From Enterococcus moraviensis ATCC BAA-383 (GTDB taxonomy: Bacteria; Bacillota; Bacilli; Lactobacillales; Enterococcaceae), in NCBI RefSeq assembly GCF_000407445.1, contig NZ_ASWB01000003.1, positions 671,192-735,191 of the forward strand: a DNA stretch of 64,000 bases, given 5' to 3'. Shown piece after piece: positions 35,281 to 43,137 of the stretch. Numbering within the stretch: the stretch's first letter is position 1; each line of letters opens with the position of its first letter. The position numbers and the translations under genes were made by a program. The notes beneath the pieces were generated by a model that worked only from the letters and a program-made list of their open reading frames with translations, made no database searches and was not told the origin of the DNA.

Positions 35281-36037
35281 AACTTTTTTTGTTTACTAAT
35301 TTTCCATAAGATTGGTAGAAATTGAATGTTTGTTCATCGATTTTATCATCAGTGATGACATAGTCTAAGTCAGATAGTTTATAAAAAGTATATACATCAC
35401 TAACATTGAACTTTGTACTATCTGCGACAACAATTTTCTTCTTGGCATTTTTAAAAGCTGCTTGCTGAACGCCTCCTTCTAAATAATTAGAAGTGGTCAC
35501 ATTGTTATTGTAAATGCCATTCGTTGCAGCAAATGCGATATCGATATTGATTGTCTCGAATGTTTGCTCTGCATGTTTTCCGATAAATTCTTCTGTAATC
35601 GGTGTAAAATCCCCTCCAGTTAACAAAATCCGATAGTCTGTATGTTCAATAATATAGTTGAAAGCCAGCAGACTATTTGTAACGATCATTAGATTTTGTT
35701 TCTTTATAAATGGCAGTGCATACAGAATAGTGGTTCCTGCACCAAGAAAAACAACTTGATGATCCTGAATCAAAGTGTTCATGATTTTTCCGATATATTC
35801 CTTTTGGTCGATATGTAGATTGATTTTCTCGTGAGTAGCCAGTTCTTTCTCTTTTCTATCAATCTTTTGAGCACCACCATATAAACGAACTAATTGATTA
35901 GAATCACTTAGCTCATTGATATCTCTACGTATCGTCATTTCAGAAACTTGTAATTCTTTGGCTATATCAGATACGGTCATAAAAGTATTTTTTTCCAGTA
36001 ATTCAAGAATATGTGCATGTCTTTCTCTTTTTAACAT
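35279..36037 (-). CDS. DeoR-family transcriptional regulator (252 aa)
   Basis: Residues 1-60 are the DeoR helix-turn-helix (HAHILELLEK, VSDIAKELQVSEMTIRRDIN). Residues 75-250 are the sugar-phosphate-sensing domain related to ribose-5-phosphate isomerase (VFLGAGTTILYALPF, LLTGGDF, DSTKFNV). It is divergent from the PTS operon and in the same direction as the kinase gene, so it should control both arms. Paired repeats ACAAAGTTKAACATA at 36159-36193 are candidate operators. The inducer is probably a phosphorylated form of the sugar imported. Confidence 0.92.
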   Translation of the reverse strand: MLKRERHAHILELLEKNTFMTVSDIAKELQVSEMTIRRDINELSDSNQLVRLYGGAQKIDRKEKELATHEKINLHIDQKEYIGKIMNTLIQDHQVVFLGAGTTILYALPFIKKQNLMIVTNSLLAFNYIIEHTDYRILLTGGDFTPITEEFIGKHAEQTFETINIDIAFAATNGIYNNNVTTSNYLEGGVQQAAFKNAKKKIVVADSTKFNVSDVYTFYKLSDLDYVITDDKIDEQTFNFYQSYGKLVNKKS

Positions 36038-36110
36038 AAAAAGTTCTCCTTTTTGTTCGAAAATGTTTATCTATTACATTTTAAACGTAAAACGAACAAA
36101 AAACAATCAA

Positions 36111-36125
36111 AAGAAAGCGTTGACA
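36111..36125 (+). promoter_or_regulatory. catabolite-responsive element (cre) candidate
   Basis: AAGAAAGCGTTGACA matches the cre core (TGWAARCGYTWNCA type) at all but the first position or two. It overlaps the -35 box of the PTS operon promoter, so CcpA binding would repress the operon when a preferred sugar is present. Confidence 0.6.
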
Positions 36126-36148
36126 AACTTGTTTACAAGTTGTATTCT
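36120..36148 (+). promoter_or_regulatory. promoter of the galactitol-type PTS operon
   Basis: TTGACA and TATTCT are separated by exactly 17 bases. The spacer itself is a near-perfect inverted repeat (AACTTGT TT ACAAGTT), which may be an operator. Confidence 0.75.
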
Positions 36149-36158
36149 TTTTGTATAA

Positions 36159-36193
36159 ACAAAGTTTAACATATATTTACAAAGTTGAACATA
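36159..36193 (+). promoter_or_regulatory. paired direct repeats, candidate DeoR operator
   Basis: ACAAAGTTTAACATA (36159-36173) and ACAAAGTTGAACATA (36179-36193) differ at one base and are 20 bases apart, about two helical turns. They lie just downstream of the predicted transcription start, a position suited to repression. Confidence 0.6.
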
Positions 36194-36212
36194 AAAAGTT
36201 TAAAAAAGATGG

Positions 36213-36239
36213 AAAGTCTAGAGCCAATAACTAGACTTT
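36213..36239 (+). promoter_or_regulatory. leader hairpin ahead of the PTS IIA gene
   Basis: AAAGTCTAG and CTAGACTTT form a perfect nine-base-pair stem with a nine-base loop, ending five bases before the AGGAGGG ribosome-binding site of the IIA gene. No U tract follows. It may stabilise the message or affect translation. Confidence 0.4.
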
Positions 36240-36256
36240 GAATTAGGAGGGAAAAT

Positions 36257-36733
36257 ATGGACACGAAGCAAATGTTTCAACCAGACTTAATTGACTTGCA
36301 AGTAACTGTTCAAGATGAAGAAGAACTATTTGAACTGATTGCAAAACGGTTATATCAAGCAGGGTATGTGAATGAAGGCTATTTGGATGGGATCAAATCG
36401 AGGGAGATCGGATTTCCAACAGGATTGATCACTGAATATCTTAATATTGCATTACCTCATTCAGACACAGAATATATTGAAAGGCCTTTCATATATATTG
36501 CAAGAACAACAAACCCAATCAAGGTCAAACAGATGGGAGACAATCAGGAAATGGAGGTGAGAGACTTATTTTTCTTAGGAATCAAAGATCCCTCAAAACA
36601 GGTTGGTTTACTACAAGAATTAATGGTCTTATTTCAAAATGAAGCATTTGTATCTGAGTTAGAGAACACAACAAAAAATGAAGAGGTATTCAGCCTATTC
36701 ATGAAACAATGGGAGGAAGTTAAAAATGGCTAG
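36257..36733 (+). CDS. PTS sugar transporter subunit IIA, galactitol/fructose type (158 aa)
   Basis: The phosphohistidine motif ALPHSD lies at about residues 74-79 (EYLNIALPHSDTEYI), typical of the IIA domains of the fructose-mannitol-galactitol superfamily. The subunit takes phosphate from HPr and gives it to IIB. It starts after a strong AGGAGGG site and is first in the operon; its end overlaps the IIB start by eight bases. The substrate cannot be deduced from the sequence, although the IIC is of the GatC type. Confidence 0.9.
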   Translation: MDTKQMFQPDLIDLQVTVQDEEELFELIAKRLYQAGYVNEGYLDGIKSREIGFPTGLITEYLNIALPHSDTEYIERPFIYIARTTNPIKVKQMGDNQEMEVRDLFFLGIKDPSKQVGLLQELMVLFQNEAFVSELENTTKNEEVFSLFMKQWEEVKNG

Positions 36734-37028
36734 AAGATTGATTGTGGCGTGTGGTAGTGGTGTAGCGACAAGTACAACAGTCGCAGAAAAAATTAAAAGT
36801 AATTTTGATGCAGATAGTATCGATTATCCAGTTGAAGCAGTAGATTACAAATCGATTTTACAAGAATTACCAAGTGCGAGTATTTATGTGTATATTGCGA
36901 AACCAGATGATGAAGTTCTGGAAACTGCTGAAAAATTAGGTGTTTCTGTCTATGCTGGAGTCCCTTTCTTAACAGGGATGGGCCTTGACGAAATTTATGA
37001 AGGAATTGTTAACGATACGAAGAAATAA
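36726..37028 (+). CDS. PTS sugar transporter subunit IIB, galactitol type (100 aa)
   Basis: The active-site loop IVACGSGVATST has the phosphocysteine at residue 9, as in GatB. The protein is the usual length and passes phosphate to the sugar bound by IIC. After its stop there are 126 bases before IIC. They contain a small hairpin (CAGATT/AATCTG) and a five-codon frame (MYLTI) behind a good AAGGAG site at 37079-37096. Confidence 0.92.
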   Translation: MARRLIVACGSGVATSTTVAEKIKSNFDADSIDYPVEAVDYKSILQELPSASIYVYIAKPDDEVLETAEKLGVSVYAGVPFLTGMGLDEIYEGIVNDTKK

Positions 37029-37154
37029 AAAAGAGGCTCAGATTGTGACGAATCTGAACCCCGATAGATAAGGAGAAAATGTATCTCACTATCTAAATTA
37101 AAATTGTACAAACTAATCATACCAAAAAAATAAAAAGATAGGTAGGTAAAAGAG

Positions 37155-38510
37155 ATGGGAATTTTTCAGTCTGTGATTGATTATATATTGAACCTAGGTT
37201 CTGCTATTTTTGTTCCGTTGATTATCCTAATTATCGGGCTGATCGCTCGAATGCCGTTAAAAAAAGCCTTTATGTCTGCGATTACACTTGGTGTTGCCTT
37301 TACTGGAATGAGCATGGTAATCGGTTTTATGTCCGATGCTGTCAGTCCAGCATCAGAAGCGATGGCAAAAAATACAGGAATCAGTTTACCTGCTCTTGAT
37401 TTAGGCTGGACGGGTGCTGCGAGTATTACTTGGTCTTGGTCGTATGCATTTGTATTTTTCGCAGTTGTTTTAGGTGTTAATTTTATTATGCTTCTGTTGA
37501 ACTTAACGAAAACACTCAATGTTGACATGTGGAACGTTTGGGGGAAAGCATTAACTGCGTATTTAGTATATTTTATCAGCGGATCACTCGTTGCAGGCTT
37601 TATTGCGGCAATTGTCCAAGTAGTTTTAGAGCTAAAAATGGGGGATATGTTCCAACGTCATATACAAGATCTGACAGGAATTCCGTTAGTAACAGTGACA
37701 CATTTAATGAATATATCAGCGGTATTGATGCTACCCGTTAATATTGTGATGGACAAAATTCCGTTTTTTAATAAGAAAGCAGATACGTCAGCATTAAAAG
37801 CAAAAATTGGTATTTTCTCTGAAAATAGCGTAATGGGTTTTATCATTGGTGTGTTACTTGGATTTGGTGCAGCTTATGGTGTCTCTGGATCATTGAATTT
37901 AGGGATTCAAGTTGCTACAGCGATGGCACTATTTCCCATGATCAGCAAAATGTTTATGCAATCACTATCACCTTTAGCCGATGCAATGTCAGAAATGATG
38001 AAAAAACGATTCAAAGACCGCGAAGTATACATCGGATTAGATTGGCCGATTTTAGCTGGCCGCTCTGAAGTTTGGGTAACAGCCATCATCTTAGTGCCAG
38101 TATTTATTGGGTATGCGATGATTTTACCTGGCAACCAAGTATTGCCGCTTGCGGGAATCATCAACTATTCGATTGCCGTTGGAGGATTATTGCTGACAGG
38201 TGGTAATTTGTACCGGATGATCACGCTTGGCATTATTTACACTCCGCTTTATTTGTATGGCGCAACATATCTTGCCCCAGTCTTGACAGGATTAGCCAAA
38301 AAAACAGGAGCAGTTGATTTAAAAGGTGGCAGTATTACGTGGTCATCGATTGAAGGTCCTGAATTTAGAATTCTGTTTGCGGAAGCGGCTAACTTGAATA
38401 TCGTGGCAATCATCGGATTTATTCTTTTTATCGCTATGTTCATTTGGTTGTATAAATACATGGCTAAAGAACCTGTTCCAAGTGCACGTTATGAAGATGT
38501 AAAAAGTTAA
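37155..38510 (+). CDS. PTS sugar transporter subunit IIC, galactitol type GatC (451 aa)
   Basis: The protein is strongly hydrophobic, with some ten to twelve membrane segments and the family's start (VIDYILNLGSAIFVPLIILI). Other family-like stretches are TLNVDMWNVWGKALTAY and GLDWPILAGRSEVW. It forms the membrane channel that binds and translocates the sugar while IIB phosphorylates it. It ends in a short soluble tail and is followed by a small membrane protein gene and the aldolase. Substrate unknown. Confidence 0.9.
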   Translation: MGIFQSVIDYILNLGSAIFVPLIILIIGLIARMPLKKAFMSAITLGVAFTGMSMVIGFMSDAVSPASEAMAKNTGISLPALDLGWTGAASITWSWSYAFVFFAVVLGVNFIMLLLNLTKTLNVDMWNVWGKALTAYLVYFISGSLVAGFIAAIVQVVLELKMGDMFQRHIQDLTGIPLVTVTHLMNISAVLMLPVNIVMDKIPFFNKKADTSALKAKIGIFSENSVMGFIIGVLLGFGAAYGVSGSLNLGIQVATAMALFPMISKMFMQSLSPLADAMSEMMKKRFKDREVYIGLDWPILAGRSEVWVTAIILVPVFIGYAMILPGNQVLPLAGIINYSIAVGGLLLTGGNLYRMITLGIIYTPLYLYGATYLAPVLTGLAKKTGAVDLKGGSITWSSIEGPEFRILFAEAANLNIVAIIGFILFIAMFIWLYKYMAKEPVPSARYEDVKS

Positions 38511-38536
38511 TGAAAACATAGAAAGGATTGGTTAAT

Positions 38537-38800
38537 ATGGATCCAAAAGCCAAATGGATGCTGTTGCTATTTATGGATGTTTTATTGTTTATACTGGCGC
38601 TATCGATCAACATCACGCCATTGTATTTTCTAGTCATAATCCTTTCTTTTTACATTTATAAAAATGGTAATGCAGTACTTTTTAAAGAATACGATGAAAG
38701 AAAAAAACAAAAATATGAAGAATATAAAGTTGTACAGGATGCAGCAAAACAAGCGATTCGCAAAGGAAATCTACTAAAAAAGAAGAAGGAGCTGGAATAA
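38537..38800 (+). CDS. small membrane protein in the PTS operon (87 aa)
   Basis: I choose the ATG at 38537, which is preceded by GAAAGGA nine bases upstream; a TTG nine bases earlier is part of that spacing. Two hydrophobic segments (residues about 7-24 and 27-42) are followed by a long charged helix (EYDERKKQKYEEYKVVQDAA). It lies between IIC and the aldolase, three bases from the latter. I do not recognise it; it may be an accessory to the transporter. Confidence 0.65.
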   Translation: MDPKAKWMLLLFMDVLLFILALSINITPLYFLVIILSFYIYKNGNAVLFKEYDERKKQKYEEYKVVQDAAKQAIRKGNLLKKKKELE

Positions 38801-38803
38801 AAA

Positions 38804-39562
38804 ATGACAGATGGAAGAATTTTATTTGAACGAGAAAGAGAAGATATGGCAAAAATCGTACAGTTGATTTTTGAACGTAAAAATACGAATGTTGCGGGAG
38901 GAAATTTTTCATTTAAAACAACGGATAAAGAAGGAAAGGAATATATCATTATGACGCCGACTATGATGTCGCAAGCGTATCTTGGACATGTTTCTCCTTC
39001 ACAGATATTAGTGGTAGAACCCCACACTAGAAAGGTCATTGCAGGAGAAGGTGGTCTAACGAGAGAAATCAACATGCACGAAGCTGTCTATGACGCCAAT
39101 CCCGAGATTAAATCTGTTCTACATGCACATGCGCCAAATAGCATGTTTTGGGCTACCAGTGGATTAGATATGCCTAACTTGACTGAAGCAACTCAGAAAG
39201 TAGAATATATTGAAGTGCTAGAATTTGAACCTAATTGTTCAGAAGAACTAGCAGAAATCGTTAGCAATCACATTAAAACAATGGCAAGAAAAACATTACC
39301 ACATGAATTTTTACTAGATAGTCACGGCGTGCTAATTACAACTGGCGGAGAAACGGGGCTGGAAGCGATCCATTCCGCATTAGCGATTCTTGATACAGTT
39401 GAGTGGAATGCAGAAATTGCGTATAAGCAAACGATTTTCCAAAAATTAGGAATTCTGGATGGTTATTATTCTAAAGGAGTAAAAATCGGTACGATCGAAG
39501 ATTTGATCAACCGTGAGCCGATTTATAACCAAAAAATCAAAATGACAGCTGGCGGAGATTAA
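38804..39562 (+). CDS. class II aldolase, AraD/FucA family (252 aa)
   Basis: The protein carries the family's zinc-binding motif HAHAPN (about residues 105-110) after EINMHEAVYDANPE, whose glutamate is the expected acid/base residue. A third histidine lies in DSHGVLITTGG. Members cleave or epimerise phosphorylated ketoses (fuculose-1-phosphate, ribulose-5-phosphate and relatives). As the last gene of the PTS operon it should cleave the product of the PfkB kinase or of the PTS itself. The exact substrate is open. A strong terminator follows. Confidence 0.88.
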   Translation: MTDGRILFEREREDMAKIVQLIFERKNTNVAGGNFSFKTTDKEGKEYIIMTPTMMSQAYLGHVSPSQILVVEPHTRKVIAGEGGLTREINMHEAVYDANPEIKSVLHAHAPNSMFWATSGLDMPNLTEATQKVEYIEVLEFEPNCSEELAEIVSNHIKTMARKTLPHEFLLDSHGVLITTGGETGLEAIHSALAILDTVEWNAEIAYKQTIFQKLGILDGYYSKGVKIGTIEDLINREPIYNQKIKMTAGGD

Positions 39563-39566
39563 TATT

Positions 39567-39623
39567 AAAAAAGAAGCAGTTCATTTGAGCCTTTATCGGG
39601 TCTTGAATGAACTGCTTCTTTTT
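39567..39623 (+). terminator. rho-independent terminator of the PTS operon
   Basis: AAAAAAGAAGCAGTTCATT and its complement AATGAACTGCTTCTTTTT form a long stem followed by a U tract, directly after the aldolase stop. Confidence 0.88.
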
Positions 39624-39681
39624 AATGTATATAATAGAAAGTAATATTCTATTATAACTGCTATAAATCTTACTAAAAACA

Positions 39682-39710
39682 TTGCAAGAAATCTCTATTT
39701 GCGTTAAAGT
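39682..39710 (+). promoter_or_regulatory. promoter of rsmG-parA-parB
   Basis: TTGCAA and TAAAGT are separated by 17 bases. Transcription would start about ten bases before the inverted repeat at 39725. Confidence 0.6.
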
Positions 39711-39724
39711 AGGAAAAGATAACT

Positions 39725-39745
39725 GTGAAACATTTTCTGTTTCAC
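39725..39745 (+). promoter_or_regulatory. everted parS half-sites upstream of rsmG
   Basis: GTGAAACA, five bases, then TGTTTCAC. Each arm is a parS half-site but in the outward arrangement. The repeat lies between promoter and ribosome-binding site of rsmG, so it is either a protein-binding site or a leader hairpin. Confidence 0.5.
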
Positions 39746-39762
39746 GCAAGGGAAGGAAACAT

Positions 39763-40479
39763 ATGACACCAGAAGAATTTAAACAACTATTAAGCCAAAA
39801 AGAGATCCAATTATCGGATCATCAAATGGAACAATTCGCCCGTTATTTTGAATTACTTGTTGAATGGAATGAAAAAATGAACTTAACGGCGATCACAGAA
39901 GAAAAAGATGTTTACTTAAAGCATTTCTATGATTCGATTTCACTAGCCTTTTTTGAAGATTTTTCAACGAATAAATCCATTTGTGATGTGGGTGCTGGAG
40001 CAGGCTTTCCCAGTATTCCGTTAAAAATCGTCTTCCCAACATTACAAGTAACGATTGTTGATTCATTGAATAAGCGGATCACATTCTTAACTGAATTAGT
40101 TAATGAATTGAAATTGGAAGATGTTTTTTTATACCATGATCGTGCAGAAACATTTGGTCAAAAAGAAGCATTTCGTGGTGCATTTGACTATGTTACAGCT
40201 CGTGCAGTTGCGCGTTTAAATGTATTGAGTGAATTGTGCTTACCATTAGTCAAAAAGGATGGCTTTTTCTTAGCTTTAAAAGCGGCTAAAAGTGAAGAAG
40301 AAATTATGGAAGCCAAGCCAGCAATCGCTGTCTTAGGTGGTAAATTTCAAAAAGAAGTGTCCTTCGAACTGCCGATCACAAAAGACGAGCGTCATATCGT
40401 TGTGATTCAAAAGAAAAAAGAAACACCTAAAAAATACCCAAGAAAACCAGGATTACCAAATAAGCAACCAATCAAATAA
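39763..40479 (+). CDS. rsmG: 16S rRNA (guanine-N7) methyltransferase RsmG (238 aa)
   Basis: RsmG (GidB) methylates G527 of 16S rRNA using S-adenosylmethionine. The binding loop [14 protein letters not shown] and the motif VTARAVARL are those of the family, and the length is normal. I start at the ATG in [10 protein letters not shown], preceded by AAGGGAAGGAAAC; the frame is open 27 codons further but without a ribosome-binding site and across the promoter. It is followed 15 bases later by parA, a gene order common in Firmicutes. Confidence 0.95.
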   Translation: MTPEEFKQLLSQKEIQLSDHQMEQFARYFELLVEWNEKMNLTAITEEKDVYLKHFYDSISLAFFEDFSTNKSICDVGAGAGFPSIPLKIVFPTLQVTIVDSLNKRITFLTELVNELKLEDVFLYHDRAETFGQKEAFRGAFDYVTARAVARLNVLSELCLPLVKKDGFFLALKAAKSEEEIMEAKPAIAVLGGKFQKEVSFELPITKDERHIVVIQKKKETPKKYPRKPGLPNKQPIK

Positions 40480-40494
40480 GATGGAGGGACACAA

Positions 40495-41256
40495 ATGGCA
40501 CGAATAATTTCTGTAGCGAATCAAAAAGGCGGTGTTGGTAAAACAACGACCACTGTGAATCTAGGTGCTTGTCTTGCTTATTATGGCAAGAAAGTGTTGC
40601 TGATCGATATTGATGCTCAAGGAAATGCAACGAGTGGTATCGGCGTTCGTAAACCAGATGTTGCAACAGATGTGTATGATGTATTAGTAAATGAAGAACC
40701 GATTAAAAACGTGATTCAGCAAACGTCTAGAGAAAATTTGGATATCGTACCAGCAACGATTCAACTCGCTGGAGCTGAAATTGAATTAACGTCGATGATG
40801 GCCAGAGAATCTCGCCTAAAAGCAGCCATAGAGGAAATAAATGATATTTATGATTTTGTTTTGATCGATTGTCCACCGTCATTAGGACATTTAACGATAA
40901 ATGCTTTTACAGCAAGTGATTCGATTTTGATACCTGTACAATGTGAATACTATGCGTTAGAAGGGCTAAGTCAGCTATTAAACACCATTCGCCTTGTTCA
41001 AAAACATTTTAATCCTGACTTACGTATTGAAGGTGTGTTGTTGACGATGTATGATGCACGAACAAATTTAGGCGCTGAAGTCGTTGAAGAAGTTCGCAAA
41101 TACTTCCGTGAAAAAGTATACGACACAATTATCCCTCGAAACGTTCGTTTATCTGAAGCACCGAGTCATGGCTTGTCGATTATTGATTATGATCCCCGTT
41201 CACGTGGTGCCGAAGTGTACCAAGCACTAGCAAAGGAAGTGTTGGATAATGAGTAA
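40495..41256 (+). CDS. parA: chromosome partitioning ATPase ParA/Soj (253 aa)
   Basis: The deviant Walker A motif KGGVGKTTT at residues 11-19 and the following DIDAQGNATSG define a ParA ATPase; the catalytic-loop motif IDCPPSLG follows. It cooperates with ParB in origin segregation and replication control. The ribosome-binding site is GGAGG. The stop overlaps the parB start by eight bases. Sequence and context agree. Confidence 0.95.
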   Translation: MARIISVANQKGGVGKTTTTVNLGACLAYYGKKVLLIDIDAQGNATSGIGVRKPDVATDVYDVLVNEEPIKNVIQQTSRENLDIVPATIQLAGAEIELTSMMARESRLKAAIEEINDIYDFVLIDCPPSLGHLTINAFTASDSILIPVQCEYYALEGLSQLLNTIRLVQKHFNPDLRIEGVLLTMYDARTNLGAEVVEEVRKYFREKVYDTIIPRNVRLSEAPSHGLSIIDYDPRSRGAEVYQALAKEVLDNE

Positions 41257-42142
41257 AGGAAAAGGTTTAGGCAGAGGTATTGATGCATTGTTTCAAGATT
41301 TTGCTAGTTTGGAAGATGTAGATGTTCAAAAAGAAGAAGTCCTTCAAATTCCTTTAAATGAACTTCGTCCGAATCCTTACCAACCAAGAAAAACGTTCGA
41401 TGAAGCATCACTTCAAGAATTAGCAAATTCGATTCAGCAATCTGGTGTTTTTCAACCAATCATCGTTAGAAAATCTGCTGTCAAAGGCTACGAGATCATT
41501 GCTGGGGAAAGACGTTTTCGCGCTTCAAAATTAGCGGAGAAAGAAACAATCCCAGCCATTGTCCGTGAATTCGACGAAGAAGCAATGATGCAAGTAGCTG
41601 TTTTAGAAAACTTACAACGTGAAGATTTAAATCCGTTAGAAGAAGCTGAAGCCTATGATATGTTGATGAAAAACTTGAAATTAACTCAAGTAGAAGTGGC
41701 AGAGCGTTTAGGGAAGAGTCGCCCTTATATCGCGAATTACTTACGTTTATTGACATTACCTACACAAGTTAAAGAAATGGTTCAAGGCGAAACCTTGTCA
41801 ATGGGTCAAGCTAGAACATTGCTTGGGTTGAAAGATAAAGATTTGATTCTAAAATTGGCAAACCGAGTGGTAGAAGAGAATTTAACGGTTCGTCAGTTAG
41901 AACAAATCGTTAATGATCTGAATGAAAACCAAGGCAAAAAAGCACCTAAGAAAGAAAAGAAGGCACTCAAAGATAAACCATATTACATTCGCGAAAGTGA
42001 AGATCGTTTAATGGATAAATTTGGGACAACTGTTGCTATTCAGGAAAAAGAAGGCAAAGGCAAAATCGAAATCGAATATCTTTCACAGTCTGATTTAGCG
42101 AGAATTTTAGATATTTTAGAAATACATTTTGATGAAGCATGA
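41249..42142 (+). CDS. parB: chromosome partitioning protein ParB/Spo0J (297 aa)
   Basis: The start (KGLGRGIDALFQD) is typical of ParB. The CTP-binding region includes NPYQPRK and the box GERRFRAS at about residue 86. The helix-turn-helix around QVEVAERLGKSRPYIANYLR recognises parS, and a dimerisation domain ends the protein. A matching parS sequence is at 34249 in this window. The gene ends at a strong terminator. Confidence 0.95.
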   Translation: MSKGKGLGRGIDALFQDFASLEDVDVQKEEVLQIPLNELRPNPYQPRKTFDEASLQELANSIQQSGVFQPIIVRKSAVKGYEIIAGERRFRASKLAEKETIPAIVREFDEEAMMQVAVLENLQREDLNPLEEAEAYDMLMKNLKLTQVEVAERLGKSRPYIANYLRLLTLPTQVKEMVQGETLSMGQARTLLGLKDKDLILKLANRVVEENLTVRQLEQIVNDLNENQGKKAPKKEKKALKDKPYYIRESEDRLMDKFGTTVAIQEKEGKGKIEIEYLSQSDLARILDILEIHFDEA

Positions 42143-42167
42143 TTCATTGAATTAAACAATCAAAAAA

Positions 42168-42212
42168 AAGCGTAAAGGGAAACTATTTTTAGTTCCCTTT
42201 ACGCTTTTTTAT
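42168..42212 (+). terminator. rho-independent terminator of the parAB operon
   Basis: AAGCGTAAAGGGAACT-like and AGTTCCCTTTACGCTTTTTT arms form a long GC-containing stem (AAAAAGCGTAAAGGGAA with TTCCCTTTACGCTTTTTT) followed by U residues, 26 bases after parB. Confidence 0.9.
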
Positions 42213-42550
42213 ATTCAAAAATAACATTATTTTTCTTGTTTTAATATAAAATAAGAAAAATCTATAATTGTTTAAATTAAACGATATAGACCTCTATAAA
42301 TGACTAATTAGTAAAGTCACTTATACTACGAGTATACAATAAAGAATTTGGACATGTCAATGATGAATAAAAAATAACAATATATTTAATTTATCCATAT
42401 TTTCATCATAGTGAGCCAAACAATCCAAAGAGCGATGGTGAGTCATTGATACTAGCAACATTCTTATATAAATATATAAAAAGATCCCTCTTTATTTTAT
42501 TTCAACGTTTATTAAAAGGAGCCTGAGATAGATTTACTTATTTTTATACG

Positions 42551-42571
42551 CCGTCAAATGAACCGTCAAAT
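42551..42571 (+). repeat. CCGTCAAAT direct-repeat pair, upstream copy
   Basis: CCGTCAAAT occurs at 42551-42559 and 42563-42571, 12 bases apart. The same unit recurs at 42937-42956. OmpR-type winged-helix regulators bind direct repeats with about this phase. Confidence 0.5.
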
Positions 42572-42936
42572 TTACTTATAGGAATGAACTAGCTGCTCGA
42601 GATCTTTCAGAGAAGAATGGTTAAATTTATTTCTATTTTACGTAATAAATCATGATTTTCAGAAAAATAGAAGCCAGATTAAAAAAGAGCTGTGATTAGA
42701 CTACCTATTCATCAATTGATAGTTATAAGCCACTGGAATTTTCTGGAATTCTCCAAAAAAGAAAACCTACGCTAAAAGTCTGAAAAGATCATGAGTTAGT
42801 GGAATTGTATTTCAAGTGAGACTGAAAAAAATAAATAAAAAGAATGATTAGCTTATTTTTAAATTTATAAATCATGATTCAGATTAGTATATTTTTATAA
42901 TAATACTTATTTTTAAAATATTCTCTTTTAGATAGA

Positions 42937-42956
42937 CCGTCATTCAACCGTCAAAT
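42937..42956 (+). repeat. CCGTCA direct-repeat pair, downstream copy
   Basis: CCGTCATT (42937) and CCGTCAAAT (42948) are 11 bases apart, about 180 bases before the start of the winged-helix regulator gene. They are candidate binding sites for that protein. Confidence 0.5.
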
Positions 42957-43137
42957 CAAAAATGTAAGTATTGGTATATCAACGCAATAACATCATTTTT
43001 CTTATTTTATATTAGAATAGGAAACTCTTATTACTTAATAATTACAGTTTTCTGCATTATATTCATCTGTTTAAAGAATTTTATCAAACAATAAATGGTT
43101 GGAACTTTATATAAAAATTAAAAGGAGGATTTTCTTT

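Larger units (their letters stand above)
42213..43137. other. long AT-rich intergenic region with paired repeats
   Basis: No gene is visible in about 900 bases. The region is very AT-rich and contains two pairs of the repeat CCGTCA listed separately. Its 3' end carries the leader and ribosome-binding site (AAAGGAGGA) of the winged-helix regulator. It may hold the regulated promoter of the downstream module. Confidence 0.6.

Noticed and set aside
39682..39762. Longer RsmG with 27 extra N-terminal residues
   Set aside because: The extension crosses the predicted promoter and inverted repeat and has no ribosome-binding site; the internal ATG has a good one and fits the family.
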